A stretch of DNA of 64,000 nt from Gillisella vitis. GTDB lineage: Bacteria; Pseudomonadota; Alphaproteobacteria; Rhizobiales; Rhizobiaceae. Location of the stretch: the NCBI GenBank assembly GCA_009744235.1, contig WPHV01000008.1, positions 222,694 through 286,693 on the forward strand, read 5' to 3'. A program made the position numbers and the translations under genes. Below the pieces are notes generated by a model. The model was not told where the DNA came from and did no database searches. It worked only from the letters and a program-made list of their open reading frames with translations. Positions 34,335 to 43,047 of the stretch are shown here, in pieces (position 1 is the first letter of the stretch; every line of letters starts with the position of its first letter).

Positions 34335-35633
34335 ATGACAATGGGAAGATCGATATTCACCAGACGTGATTTTATCAAGACAACAGCCGTCAGTGGCGCT
34401 GTGCTTGCAACCTCGGGCTTGGCAACGCCCGCGATTGCCAAGGACGTGGCCATCAAACTTGGCTATGTCAGCCCCCAGACTGGCCCGCTGGCAGGCTTCG
34501 GCGAAGCCGACAAGTTTGTCGTTGATGCGTTTATGACAGCAACCAAAGCCATGGGCCTCAACTATCAGGTGATCGTCAAGGACAGCCAGTCGAACCCAAA
34601 CCGGGCCGCGCAAGTGGCCAAGGAATTGATCGTCGATGACGAGGTCAATTTGATGCTGGTCTCCTCGACACCCGAAACGACCAATCCTGTCTCAACCACC
34701 TGCGAGGGGGAAGGTATTGCGTGTATTTCCACCGTCGCACCTTGGCAATCCTGGTTCATTGGCCAGCAGGGCAACCCCTCTGATCCGACAGGTTGGAAGC
34801 CTTTTAAATATGCCTACCATTTCTTCTGGGGGCTGGAAGATATCATCGCGGTTTACACCGGCATGTGGAGCCAGCTTGCGACCGACAAAAAGGTCGGCGG
34901 CCTGTTTCCCAATGATGGTGATGGCAATGCCTGGGGTGACAAGGTTGTCGGATTCCCGCCAGTTCTCGAAAAGCTTGGCTATTCACTGACGGACACCGGG
35001 CGCTACCAGAACCTGACGGATGATTTTTCCGCCCAGATCAACGCCTTCAAGCAGAAGAACACCGATATTCTGACCGGGGTGATGATCCCGCCGGATCTCA
35101 CCACCTTCTGGAATCAGGCCAAACAGCAGGGATTGAAGCCGAAAATCGCCTCCATCGGCAAGGCGCTGTTGTTTCCGCAGGCCGTGGAAGCGCTCGGCAA
35201 TGCCGGGCACAACCTCTCCACGGAAGTCTGGTGGACACCGTCGCATCCGTTTAAATCCTCGCTCACTGGCCAAACGTCGGCTCAGGTCGCGGCGGCCTTC
35301 ACCAAGGCAACAGGGCGTCCCTGGACGCAGCCTATCGGCTTTGCCCATGCGCTTTTCGAGCTCGCCGTCGACGTCATGAAGCGGGCGGAGGATGTAAGCA
35401 ACGCCGATGCCGTTGCCAAGGCGATTGGTGCAACCAAACTGGATACACTGGTCGGTCCCATTGCTTGGGGCAGCGACAAGCTGCCACCTTTTGCCAGCAA
35501 GAATGTGGCCAAGACACCCCTTGTCGGGGGGCAATGGCGGCTCAAGACCGGCGGCGGCTATGACCTTGTGGTGGTCGAGAACGGCCTCGTTCCGTCTGTG
35601 CCGCTCGGCGGCAAGCTCGAACCTCTCGCGTGA
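34335..35633 (+). CDS. branched-chain-type ABC transporter substrate-binding protein, Tat-exported
   Basis: Periplasmic binding protein of the Leu/Ile/Val-urea class, about 432 aa, with a twin-arginine leader (TRRDFIKTTAVSG) and a cleavage-like ATPAIA site. The mature part opens IKLGYVSPQTGPLAGFGEAD, typical for the family. The ATG two codons later (34341) sits better behind GGGAGG and may be the real start. It heads a five-gene Liv-type operon; with catabolic genes immediately upstream, an aromatic acid or phenolic ligand is likely, as known for related binding proteins. Confidence 0.9.
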   Translation: MTMGRSIFTRRDFIKTTAVSGAVLATSGLATPAIAKDVAIKLGYVSPQTGPLAGFGEADKFVVDAFMTATKAMGLNYQVIVKDSQSNPNRAAQVAKELIVDDEVNLMLVSSTPETTNPVSTTCEGEGIACISTVAPWQSWFIGQQGNPSDPTGWKPFKYAYHFFWGLEDIIAVYTGMWSQLATDKKVGGLFPNDGDGNAWGDKVVGFPPVLEKLGYSLTDTGRYQNLTDDFSAQINAFKQKNTDILTGVMIPPDLTTFWNQAKQQGLKPKIASIGKALLFPQAVEALGNAGHNLSTEVWWTPSHPFKSSLTGQTSAQVAAAFTKATGRPWTQPIGFAHALFELAVDVMKRAEDVSNADAVAKAIGATKLDTLVGPIAWGSDKLPPFASKNVAKTPLVGGQWRLKTGGGYDLVVVENGLVPSVPLGGKLEPLA

Positions 35634-35691
35634 GTGCAAGCGCCCCGCTCCCACACTGGAGAGCGGGTTCGTTTTCAACAGGAGCCTTTGG

Positions 35692-36411
35692 ATGCCAATC
35701 CTTGAACTGAGTGGCGTGTCGAAATCGTTTGGTGCCATTGTGGTTGCTGACAACATTGATTTTGCCGTGCGGGAGGGCGAGGCGCTGGGCGTGATTGGGC
35801 CGAATGGCGCGGGTAAATCCACGCTGTTCAATCTGATCAGCGGCAATCTTTCGGTCGCGTCTGGAACAATCCGGTTTGATGGCCGCGACGTGACGACCAT
35901 GCCGCCCATGCAGCGTTGTTTTGCCGGAATGGGGCGGACTTTCCAGATTCCCCAGCCCTTTGAGCGGCTCACCGTCTTTGAAAACCTCTTGGTTGCGGGG
36001 GCCTTTGGCGCGCAGTCCAATGAAGCAGAAATGACCGATTTCTGCGCCACCATTCTTGTTGAAACCGGCTTGATTGCCAAGGCCAATGCACTTGCAGGCT
36101 CCTTGGGCCTGCTGGAGCGCAAGCGGCTGGAACTGGCCCGCGCACTGGCCACAAAGCCAAAACTGCTGCTTCTGGATGAGATCGCGGGTGGATTGACGGA
36201 AGGCGAATGTCGTCAACTCGTCGCCACCATCCGAAGCGTTCACCAGCGGGGCGTCGCAGTCATCTGGATAGAACATGTGCTGCACGCGCTGACAGCCGTG
36301 GTGGAGCGCATCCTTGTGCTGAACTTCGGCCGGGTGCTGGGAATTGGCGAACCGCAGGCGATCATGGCCTCGCGTGAGGTGCGCGAAATCTATCTGGGTC
36401 TGGAGGTATGA
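35692..36411 (+). CDS. branched-chain-type ABC transporter ATP-binding protein (LivG type)
   Basis: A 239-aa ATPase with Walker A GPNGAGKSTLFNLISG, a Q-loop followed by RTFQIPQPFERLTVFENLLVAG, signature LGLLERKRLELARALA and Walker B LLLLDEIAGGLTEGE. The ATG at 35692 is preceded by AGGAGC; the longer frame upstream is a shadow of the binding-protein gene. It overlaps the LivF-type ATPase start by ATGA. Confidence 0.92.
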   Translation: MPILELSGVSKSFGAIVVADNIDFAVREGEALGVIGPNGAGKSTLFNLISGNLSVASGTIRFDGRDVTTMPPMQRCFAGMGRTFQIPQPFERLTVFENLLVAGAFGAQSNEAEMTDFCATILVETGLIAKANALAGSLGLLERKRLELARALATKPKLLLLDEIAGGLTEGECRQLVATIRSVHQRGVAVIWIEHVLHALTAVVERILVLNFGRVLGIGEPQAIMASREVREIYLGLEV

Positions 36412-37133
36412 TGACCAGTCTGCTCGAAACACGTGGCCTTACGGCATTCTACGGCGATTTTCAGGCTCTGTTCGGCGTCGATCTCAGGCTGGACGCCGGA
36501 GAAACGATTGCAGTGATTGGGGCCAATGGCGCTGGAAAGTCCACCTTGATGCGTGCCATTGTCGGGGTTCTGACGTCTGAGCCAGACGCCATCCTGCACC
36601 AAGGCGTGCCTATCGGTGCCTTGGCGGCACCCGATGTGATGGCGCGCGGCATTGCGCTGGTGCCGGAAGGGCGCAAGCTTTTTCCCTCGCTCACCGTCGA
36701 GGAAAATTTGCTGATTGGCCAATATGGCCGCACGGTCAATGGCCCATGGTCGCTTGCCAGCATTTACGAGCTTTTTCCCGTTTTGCAGGAACGCCGCCAC
36801 CAACCTGCGACAGCGCTTTCCGGTGGTCAACAGCAAATGGTTGCGATTGGCCGGGCGCTGATGTCCAATCCAGAGGTCCTGTTGTGCGATGAGCTGAGCC
36901 TCGGCCTTGCCCCGGTGGTGATCAAGGATATCTATGCCGCATTCCCACGCATCCGCGCCGCAGGTGCTGCCATCATCATTGTCGAGCAAGATATTGGCCA
37001 GGCGCTGAAACAGGCAGATCGCGTCTATTGCATGATGGAGGGTCGCATCACCCTGACGGGCCGCCCATCCGATCTCGACCGCAACGACATTCATGCCGCG
37101 TATTTCGGAGCCGAATCCCATGAACTGGCTTGA
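36408..37133 (+). CDS. branched-chain-type ABC transporter ATP-binding protein (LivF type)
   Basis: A 241-aa ATPase. Walker A is GANGAGKSTLMRAIVG, the family segment is IALVPEGRKLFPSLTVEENLLIG, the signature is LSGGQQQMVAIGRAL and Walker B is VLLCDELSLGLAPVV. It overlaps both neighbours: its start overlaps LivG and its end overlaps the permease gene, whose ATG at 37120 lies inside it. Confidence 0.92.
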   Translation: MMTSLLETRGLTAFYGDFQALFGVDLRLDAGETIAVIGANGAGKSTLMRAIVGVLTSEPDAILHQGVPIGALAAPDVMARGIALVPEGRKLFPSLTVEENLLIGQYGRTVNGPWSLASIYELFPVLQERRHQPATALSGGQQQMVAIGRALMSNPEVLLCDELSLGLAPVVIKDIYAAFPRIRAAGAAIIIVEQDIGQALKQADRVYCMMEGRITLTGRPSDLDRNDIHAAYFGAESHELA

Positions 37134-37983
37134 TACCATTGTGCAAGGCGTGCTGCTGGGCGGCCTCTACGCGCTGTTTGCCGCAGGCCTCAGTCTCGTC
37201 TTCGGCATCATGCGACTGGTCAATCTTGCGCATGGCGACCTGATTGTCCTCGCCTCTTTCCTGATCCTGGTGCTCGCCAACACCTTCGGGATCAACCCGT
37301 TTCTGGCAGCCCTGATTGCCATCCCGCTGATGTTTTGTCTTGGCTGGCTATTGCAGACCTATCTTTTGAACCGCACACTCGGCAAGGACATCCTGCCGCC
37401 ACTGCTGGTCACGTTCGGCCTCTCCATCGTGCTCCAAAACGGCCTTCTGGAAGGCTTCACCGCCGATAGCCGCCGTCTTTCAACAGGCGTGCTGGAAACC
37501 GCATCGCTGCCTTTGGCAGGACTGAGCATTGGCATCATGCCGCTTTTGACATTCGGATCGGCGATCATCGTCATTATCGCCCTCAACCAGCTGATCTATC
37601 GCACCTCGCTTGGTCGGGCTTTTCGGGCCACATCCGATGATCCGGTGACGGCTGGCATGATGGGGGTGCGTCCGCACCGTATCTTTGCCATGGCAACAGG
37701 GCTTGCCATGATTGTGGTCACCATCGCGGCTCTCTATCTCAGCACCCGCGCCAATTTCGACCCAACGGCAGGGCCATCGCGGCTGATCTATGCCTTCGAG
37801 GCTGTCATTATTGGTGGCCTCGGATCACTGTGGGGCACGCTGGCGGGCGGCGTTGTTTTGGGTATCGCCCAAACGCTAGGTGCCGCCATCAATCCCGAAT
37901 GGCAGATTTTGGCGGGCCACATCGCCTTCTTGATCGTGCTTCTGGTCAGGCCACGCGGCCTGTTTCCACGCGCCAATGATTGA
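37120..37983 (+). CDS. branched-chain-type ABC transporter permease (LivH type)
   Basis: A 287-aa inner-membrane permease with about eight hydrophobic segments. It opens in the typical way, VQGVLLGGLYALFAAGLSLVFGIMRLVNLAHGD. The conserved FRATSDDPVTAGMMGV and FEAVIIGGLGSLWGTLAGG stretches follow. I placed the start at the ATG inside the end of the LivF gene, since the longer reading adds residues outside the family pattern. Confidence 0.92.
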   Translation: MNWLDTIVQGVLLGGLYALFAAGLSLVFGIMRLVNLAHGDLIVLASFLILVLANTFGINPFLAALIAIPLMFCLGWLLQTYLLNRTLGKDILPPLLVTFGLSIVLQNGLLEGFTADSRRLSTGVLETASLPLAGLSIGIMPLLTFGSAIIVIIALNQLIYRTSLGRAFRATSDDPVTAGMMGVRPHRIFAMATGLAMIVVTIAALYLSTRANFDPTAGPSRLIYAFEAVIIGGLGSLWGTLAGGVVLGIAQTLGAAINPEWQILAGHIAFLIVLLVRPRGLFPRAND

Positions 37984-37993
37984 GGATCAGCAG

Positions 37994-39085
37994 ATGACAT
38001 CCACCAACATCGCGCCAACCCAAAAGAATGGTTCAAGCGGCTGGCGCATTCAAACCCGAACACGGCTGTCTTCGGCCTTTACGATCGGACTCGTGCTGGT
38101 GTTTGCAGTGCTGGCCTTCGCGCCGTTTTTCGTGTCGCGTGGCACAGTGCAAAATCTGTTTTACATCCTCACAATGCTGACATTGGCGCAGAGCTGGAAC
38201 CTGCTTGCCGGATATGCAGGATTGATTTCGGTTGGGCAGCAATTGTTTGTCGGTTGTGGAGCCTATGCGCTGTTCGCAATGGTCATTCTGCTTGGCGTCA
38301 ATCCGCTGATTGCCATTCCACTGGCGGGCGTTTTCGCCATGATCGTCGCGCTGCCCACCGCTCTCTTCACCTTCCGTCTCCACGGCTCCTATTTCGCCAT
38401 CGGCACCTGGGTGATTGCAGAAGTGGGGCGGCTGGTATTTGCCCAATGGAAAACGCTGGGCGGCGGCACGGGCGCATCGCTGCCGCGCGAGGCAACCCGC
38501 GATATGTTTGGCGTTTCCACCATCAGCACAGTGTTCGGCATGAAACCGGCTGTTGCACTGGATTCACTGGCCTATTGGCTCGCCCTGTTGCTGACGGGTT
38601 TCACCATCGTTTTTGTCTATCGGCTTTTGCGCAGCAAGCAGGGACTTGGACTTGCTGCTGTGCGCGACAATGAAACAGCGGCAACGGCACTCGGCGTGGA
38701 CGCCCTTCGTCTGAAACTGACAATTTATCTTCTCACGGCAGCTCTAACCGGCATGACTGGCGCACTGATCTATCTTCAGAAAGCCCGAATCTCGCCGGAT
38801 GCTGCCTTCTCCCTCACCGATTGGACAGCCTATGTGTTGTTTATCGTCGTGGTGGGGGGAATCGGTACCATCGAAGGGCCTATCGTTGGTGTGATCATTT
38901 TGTTTTTCCTGCAAAATCTCCTGTCAGATTTTGGCTCATGGTATCTTTTGTTGCTGGGAGCGCTTGCAATTGTGACGATGCTGTTTGCTCCACGCGGCAT
39001 CTGGGGTCTGTTCTCAGAGCGTACCGGCATTGAGTTTTTCCCGGTTCGCCGGTTGTTGCGCGGTGGAACGAAAAACAAAAACTGA
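37994..39085 (+). CDS. branched-chain-type ABC transporter permease (LivM type)
   Basis: A 363-aa permease that completes the importer. Family stretches include LTLAQSWNLLAGYAGLISVGQQLFVG and AVRDNETAATALGVDALRLKL, then VVGGIGTIEGPIVGVIILFFLQN. The ATG at 37994 follows GAGGA at good spacing; the earlier one adds six residues. It is the last plus-strand gene of the hydroxyquinol-transport unit and converges on the CMD-family gene. Confidence 0.92.
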   Translation: MTSTNIAPTQKNGSSGWRIQTRTRLSSAFTIGLVLVFAVLAFAPFFVSRGTVQNLFYILTMLTLAQSWNLLAGYAGLISVGQQLFVGCGAYALFAMVILLGVNPLIAIPLAGVFAMIVALPTALFTFRLHGSYFAIGTWVIAEVGRLVFAQWKTLGGGTGASLPREATRDMFGVSTISTVFGMKPAVALDSLAYWLALLLTGFTIVFVYRLLRSKQGLGLAAVRDNETAATALGVDALRLKLTIYLLTAALTGMTGALIYLQKARISPDAAFSLTDWTAYVLFIVVVGGIGTIEGPIVGVIILFFLQNLLSDFGSWYLLLLGALAIVTMLFAPRGIWGLFSERTGIEFFPVRRLLRGGTKNKN

Positions 39086-39114
39086 CCGCACCAACAAGCC
39101 GTGCAAGGATCAGT

Positions 39115-39657
39115 TCACCGCAAGTCTCCAGACCCCTCTTCTGCCCCGATCTCAAAGGCATTGAGGGTCATAGCAACAAACGTGTAGTAGCCAACAACAC
39201 CCACGAGTTCTGCTAGGCCCGCTTGCCCCAGCGCCGTCACAGCCTCGTCATGGAGTGGGCTTGGGATGAAGCGGGTCTCCAACAATGTCTTGGTATAACA
39301 ATAGACGATGCGGGCTTTATCGCTTGGAAAGGCGGGCGTTGTGCGTGTTCGGATTGCCTCGATAACATGCGGTTCAATGCCCGCTTTCAACGCTTCCCGT
39401 TTATGCGCATCCCATTCGAAAATAGCACCCCAATCTCGCGCAACCACAAGAATCGCAAGTTCGGACAGATCAGCACCAAGCTCTGTGTTATAGCGAACGA
39501 ATTCACCAAGACGTTGCGCCCTTGCGCCCAATTCAGGGCTGTGGATCCAAGCCCTGAGCGGTGCCGGAATGTGACCACGTCGGCCAGATTTTGCTTCCTC
39601 GGCCACACTTTGCTGTGCCGGAGACATGTCTTCCAATTGTAGATCGGTCAAACGCAT
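39115..39657 (-). CDS. carboxymuconolactone decarboxylase-family protein
   Basis: A 180-aa helical protein of the CMD/AhpD family. The conserved core LSELAILVVARDWGAIFEWDAHKREALKAGI is present, but the CxxC pair of AhpD-type peroxidases is absent, so a lactone- or decarboxylase-like or unknown role in ring-cleavage pathways is more likely. AGGAAA precedes the ATG. It follows an IclR regulator gene on the same strand by 18 bases and converges on the Liv-type operon. It is one of three CMD-family genes in the window. Confidence 0.8.
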   Translation of the reverse strand: MRLTDLQLEDMSPAQQSVAEEAKSGRRGHIPAPLRAWIHSPELGARAQRLGEFVRYNTELGADLSELAILVVARDWGAIFEWDAHKREALKAGIEPHVIEAIRTRTTPAFPSDKARIVYCYTKTLLETRFIPSPLHDEAVTALGQAGLAELVGVVGYYTFVAMTLNAFEIGAEEGSGDLR

Positions 39658-39675
39658 GCGCGTATTTCCTGATTT

Positions 39676-40494
39676 TCACGACAGCAGGAGGGCTTTCGCC
39701 TGAACTTCACGGTTGCCGCGCATGGATGTTTCGATCTGCCGGGCCGCATTCATCGCCATATCGATCAGCAGTGCTTTTTCCATAAGATCAAAACGCGAGC
39801 GCGTTGTTAAAATCACCAGAGCCGCCGGGTCGAGTGCGTCACCGACAGGGACCGGAACCGCGATGCCTGCGGCATTCGGGTCAAGCTCGCCGATCGAGAC
39901 AACATGGCCGTCATTTCGATATTTCAGCATTTGCTTGCGAAATTCTGGCCATGTGGCTCCAAGCCCCGCCTCGGCTATTTCCGCCCCATAGAGATCATAG
40001 AGCTTCTTGAGTTGCGAAGCTGTCATGGACGCCAGCAGAACCTTTGATCCGCCACCGCGAAACAGCGGCATCGGCCGTCCCCGACCAAAAGCGATTTGAC
40101 CTGTTTCATGCGCCAACTCCTGGTGAACGGCCATTATCTTCGTACCATACATGCTGGCCAGCAGCACATCACAGCCCGATTCCTGCGCCACCCGCACCAT
40201 AACCGGCCGACATGCAATCAGCAGCGGGTCGCACTGGCGGATATAGTAATCAAGCTCAATCACGCGCGGACCAAGAGAATAGCCCCCCTCTGCGCGACGC
40301 AACAATCCAGCGTCACAAAGTTCCTTCACATAGCGATAGCCGGTGGGACGAGAATGCCCGCAATATTGTATGATCTCATCAGCAGACCAAATCGGCCTAT
40401 CAACCGAAAACAGATCCAGGATCAGGAGCATTTTTGTTAGACTTGACATGCGGGCTCGCGTGTAGAGTTGTTTGCGCCGATCCGTGTGGGCCAT
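39676..40494 (-). CDS. IclR-family transcriptional regulator
   Basis: An IclR regulator of about 272 aa. The N-terminal winged helix covers LTKMLLILDLFSVDRPIWSADEIIQYCGHSRPTGYRYVKEL and the C-terminal part is the effector domain (DVLLASMYGTKIMAVHQE). I use the ATG at 40494; ATGs at 40512 and 40449 are alternatives and none has a strong ribosome site. A 14-bp perfect palindrome covers the 40494 start region. It precedes a CMD-family gene in one operon and probably controls one of the aromatic gene sets. Confidence 0.82.
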   Translation of the reverse strand: MAHTDRRKQLYTRARMSSLTKMLLILDLFSVDRPIWSADEIIQYCGHSRPTGYRYVKELCDAGLLRRAEGGYSLGPRVIELDYYIRQCDPLLIACRPVMVRVAQESGCDVLLASMYGTKIMAVHQELAHETGQIAFGRGRPMPLFRGGGSKVLLASMTASQLKKLYDLYGAEIAEAGLGATWPEFRKQMLKYRNDGHVVSIGELDPNAAGIAVPVPVGDALDPAALVILTTRSRFDLMEKALLIDMAMNAARQIETSMRGNREVQAKALLLS

Positions 40495-40507
40495 CGCAAC
40501 GTTGCGA
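40494..40507. promoter_or_regulatory. perfect 14-bp palindrome at the iclR start
   Basis: TCGCAACGTTGCGA is a perfect palindrome overlapping the likely start codon of the IclR-family gene. IclR proteins often repress themselves from short palindromes near their own start, so an autoregulatory operator is plausible, but a single site without a second copy is weak evidence. Confidence 0.45.
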
Positions 40508-40604
40508 CACATCTATCCCACGCAAAGAGACTCGACCCAAAAAACTGCACGCTAATCATCGAAGGCAAGGTGTGCAAGGTGCCCACCTCCCTCCCCGGAT
40601 CACA

Positions 40605-41540
40605 TCATGGACTGACGGGCGCATGTTTGCCTGTCAGTTGAACCGCTGGGCCCTTCACGCCTTTGGCCATAAGCTCAACACGTGTTTCGCGTGGCCAGGT
40701 TCTCTTCAGGTCATCGCGCACATTGATTGCCAGCCTACCAAGGCCTTCGACTTCCAACTCAACGCTATCTCCATCCTGAAGTGCATTGAGACCCCGGTGA
40801 TTGGTGCCTGTGGCCACAACATCGCCCGGCTCCAAAACCTGGATATGGCTTAGCCACTCAATGCAACGCGGGATCTTGTGCGCCATATCATCGGTGTTGA
40901 AATCCTGCTTGAGCGTGCCATTGACCCAAAGGCGAACCTGCAAGGATTGCGGATCCGGGATTTCATCGGCGGTGACGATCCAGGGACCAATCGGAGCAAA
41001 CGTGTCACGCGATTTCATCTGAAAATAATTGTTCTTTTCAGGAAGTGTGCCACGCGCTGAACCATCGATGAAGTTCACATAACCGAAAACATAGTCGCGC
41101 CAGTTTTCAGCAGAAACCTGATGCGCACGCTTGCCGATCACCAAAGCCAACTCGGCTTCCCCTTCAAAGGTCCTTGCCGGAATATCCGGCAGGACCATGG
41201 TTCCGCCCGGCCCGATGACCGCTGTTGGTGCCTTGTGGAACGCATTGATGGCGGGCGGCTCCGCAAGTGTTCCGTCCTCCATATAGTTGACGGCCATGCA
41301 GACGATATTGCCGGGCTTTGGCAGAGGCGCTCGCAGCTCAACCGATGCCAGGCTGATGGGTTTGCCGGCGTCTGCAGCGGCTTCCAACGCGCTGCGAAAC
41401 TCATCAAACCGCTCGATCAATCCTTGCATGAGGTCGTGTGGCCCCACATGCGCAATTGTCTCGACTGCGGACGAAACGTCGATGATGACATCACCTCGCA
41501 CGACGCCAAGTTTGTAGGAATCGAAAAATGCAAGTTTCAT
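40605..41540 (-). CDS. fumarylacetoacetate hydrolase-family protein (first copy)
   Basis: A 311-aa FAH-fold protein. The core motif with metal ligands is visible: RTFEGEAELALVIGKRAHQ, YVFGYVNFIDGSARG, then LEPGDVVATGTNHRG. Enzymes of this fold act as hydrolases, decarboxylases or isomerases on 2-oxo acids from meta-type ring cleavage. It precedes no immediate partner on its strand; the VOC protein gene lies 172 bases upstream. Substrate unknown; a second FAH-family copy occurs at 46.4 kb. Confidence 0.85.
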   Translation of the reverse strand: MKLAFFDSYKLGVVRGDVIIDVSSAVETIAHVGPHDLMQGLIERFDEFRSALEAAADAGKPISLASVELRAPLPKPGNIVCMAVNYMEDGTLAEPPAINAFHKAPTAVIGPGGTMVLPDIPARTFEGEAELALVIGKRAHQVSAENWRDYVFGYVNFIDGSARGTLPEKNNYFQMKSRDTFAPIGPWIVTADEIPDPQSLQVRLWVNGTLKQDFNTDDMAHKIPRCIEWLSHIQVLEPGDVVATGTNHRGLNALQDGDSVELEVEGLGRLAINVRDDLKRTWPRETRVELMAKGVKGPAVQLTGKHAPVSP

Positions 41541-41626
41541 GAAGATGATCTCTAAGCTAGAGTTTATCGAGGATAAAATGGAACCCGGCTTCCTGAAAAG
41601 ACAAACGAAAACAAGACAATCCAGAT

Positions 41627-41655
41627 TCTGTCCGGCTCAATCTGAGCCGGACAGA
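41627..41655 (-). terminator. intrinsic terminator after the VOC-family gene
   Basis: A 13-bp perfect stem (arms contain TGTCCGGCTCA and TGAGCCGGACA) with a three-base loop. Read on the minus strand it is followed by a T-rich run including TTGTTTTCGTTTG. It lies about 60 bases after the stop of the VOC gene, so it probably ends the transcript running from 42.8 kb. Confidence 0.75.
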
Positions 41656-41712
41656 GTCCAGTGCCACGTCAACGCGCGCTCGATTGCCGATCCGGCACTT
41701 TACGCCGAAGCG

Positions 41713-42246
41713 TTACTGGGTTTCCAAGATCTTCTGCTTCAGCTTTTCATTGAAACGATCGCGCCACTCATTCAATGGCTGGAAGTCTTCATGCGCACGA
41801 TTGGTTGCCTCGGATATGCGATAAATCTCGTCGGCAGGAAGGGTAAAATCGACCGGATCGGCACAAGGCTGTTTGACATACCATTCCGTGTCGGTGAAAT
41901 ATTCCAGCCGGTTGCCCTCAGGGTCCGGGAAATAGATTGACCAGGCAATGCCGTGGCTGACGCAGCGCATTTCCTTGGTGCCAGCCTCGACAAGACGACG
42001 ATGGACTTCACGCACTTCTTCAAGCGTGTCCAGCTTGAATGAAAGCTGTTGCACCTGCGGGGTGTCACTGGTCCGGCCACCGAATAGCGCAATCTGATGA
42101 TGCTCCTCAATGTTGCGGCTCAAGAAGCACATTCTGCCTGGCACTTCATCTGTGACGATAAACCCGAGCACATTGATGTAATATTCACGCATGAGCGCAA
42201 GATCGTGGACGAAAAGCCCGACATGGCTGATGGAAACCTGTTGCAT
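41713..42246 (-). CDS. VOC-family protein, glyoxalase/extradiol dioxygenase-like
   Basis: A 177-aa protein of the vicinal-oxygen-chelate fold, possibly an extradiol-type ring-cleavage enzyme. Putative metal ligands are His in SISHVGLFVHD and Glu in DPEGNRLEYFTD, with a further His in CVSHGIAWS. The ATG at 42246 has a strong GGGAGG site upstream; the longer reading adds 30 residues. A 19-bp operator-like repeat lies just upstream. With the FAH-family neighbour it would fit a meta-cleavage route, but activity is unproven; a simple lyase is also possible. Confidence 0.7.
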   Translation of the reverse strand: MQQVSISHVGLFVHDLALMREYYINVLGFIVTDEVPGRMCFLSRNIEEHHQIALFGGRTSDTPQVQQLSFKLDTLEEVREVHRRLVEAGTKEMRCVSHGIAWSIYFPDPEGNRLEYFTDTEWYVKQPCADPVDFTLPADEIYRISEATNRAHEDFQPLNEWRDRFNEKLKQKILETQ

Positions 42247-42309
42247 TCCTACCTCCCTGAAACTCATTTTTGATAACAGAACGATATTCCCAATATCGAA
42301 TGACACATC

Positions 42310-42328
42310 AATCTCACAAATTGAGATT
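42310..42328. promoter_or_regulatory. operator-like 19-bp element, copy A
   Basis: aatctcacaaattgagatt, with 7-bp inverted arms AATCTCA / TGAGATT. The same element recurs at 42832-42850 with three differences in the centre, and both continue with AA. This copy sits upstream of the VOC gene. Two copies in the control regions of neighbouring operons suggest one regulator binds both. Confidence 0.65.
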
Positions 42329-42341
42329 AACGTCAATATCG

Positions 42342-42785
42342 CTATGGCGCTTTCATCGGCAAAATTGCAGACATGGTCTCGCCATTCGACAAAAGTGCAT
42401 CCAAGGCAGCCTGCGCAATGCGTTCATCCTGATGGGACTGAACCCCAGACACGCCGATTCCTCCCAAGCACCATTTTTCCACCATGATCGGAAGCCCACC
42501 CTGAATCGGCAATCCGTATGAAAGTTTGAGAAAAACGGGTCTTTCTGCAATCCTTTCCTCCATATCCTTTGATTTTCGCCGGGAAATTGCCGCCATTTTT
42601 GCTTTTCCGATGGCGATTTCGCTGGTGGCAGAGCCGGTGCCATCCATGCGCTCAAGACGAAGCAGAGCACCACCTTCGTCAACAATGGCGATTGTGACAC
42701 TCCAACTGTTTGCTTCGGCGCATCTGCGGGCTGCCTCGCACATCAGAATTATGTCCATTTCATTCAGGTGTGGCCTCATATGCAT
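42342..42785 (-). CDS. heme-binding/GlcG (HbpS, DUF336)-family protein
   Basis: A 147-aa protein of the GlcG/HbpS family, recognisable from the pattern WSVTIAIVDEGGALLRLERMDG, then SEIAIGKAKMAAI and YGLPIQGGLPIMVEKWCLGGIGVSG. Members are small cytoplasmic or exported proteins linked to organic-acid and aromatic metabolism, some binding heme; the reaction is unknown. The ATG at 42785 is chosen with AGGAG somewhat far upstream; an ATG two codons later is possible. It precedes the VOC gene and a copy of the 19-bp repeat lies in its promoter region. Confidence 0.8.
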   Translation of the reverse strand: MHMRPHLNEMDIILMCEAARRCAEANSWSVTIAIVDEGGALLRLERMDGTGSATSEIAIGKAKMAAISRRKSKDMEERIAERPVFLKLSYGLPIQGGLPIMVEKWCLGGIGVSGVQSHQDERIAQAALDALLSNGETMSAILPMKAP

Positions 42786-42831
42786 GTGTCGTTTTCTCCT
42801 CAGAAATGAAAGCCTGTCGTAAAATCAATCA

Positions 42832-42850
42832 AATCTCACAATATTAGATT
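42832..42850. promoter_or_regulatory. operator-like 19-bp element, copy B
   Basis: aatctcacaatattagatt, matching copy A at 16 of 19 positions. It sits in the divergent region between the HbpS-like gene and the MmgE/PrpD gene, so one bound regulator could control both directions. One of the two IclR proteins in the window is a candidate binder. Confidence 0.65.
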
Positions 42851-43047
42851 AATTGACATTTTTAAAGAGGCGTGCCAAATCTTTGAGCGTCGCTGACGCG
42901 TCGCGACCTCACTCTGGGGGGAGTTCATGTTTTTCCGCGGTCATAAAATCAATCTGGCTTCAATGCGCCCGGGCAGGACTTCGTCCTTCCTGCAAGCAGA
43001 TGGCAGCCAAGCCAAACTCTTCAAGAACACGCAAAGGGAACCCATCG

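Noticed and set aside
34983-36152. 389-codon minus-strand frame across the Liv-type genes
   Set aside because: It crosses two real plus-strand genes and their junction; its Ser/Arg-rich translation is typical of an antisense shadow.
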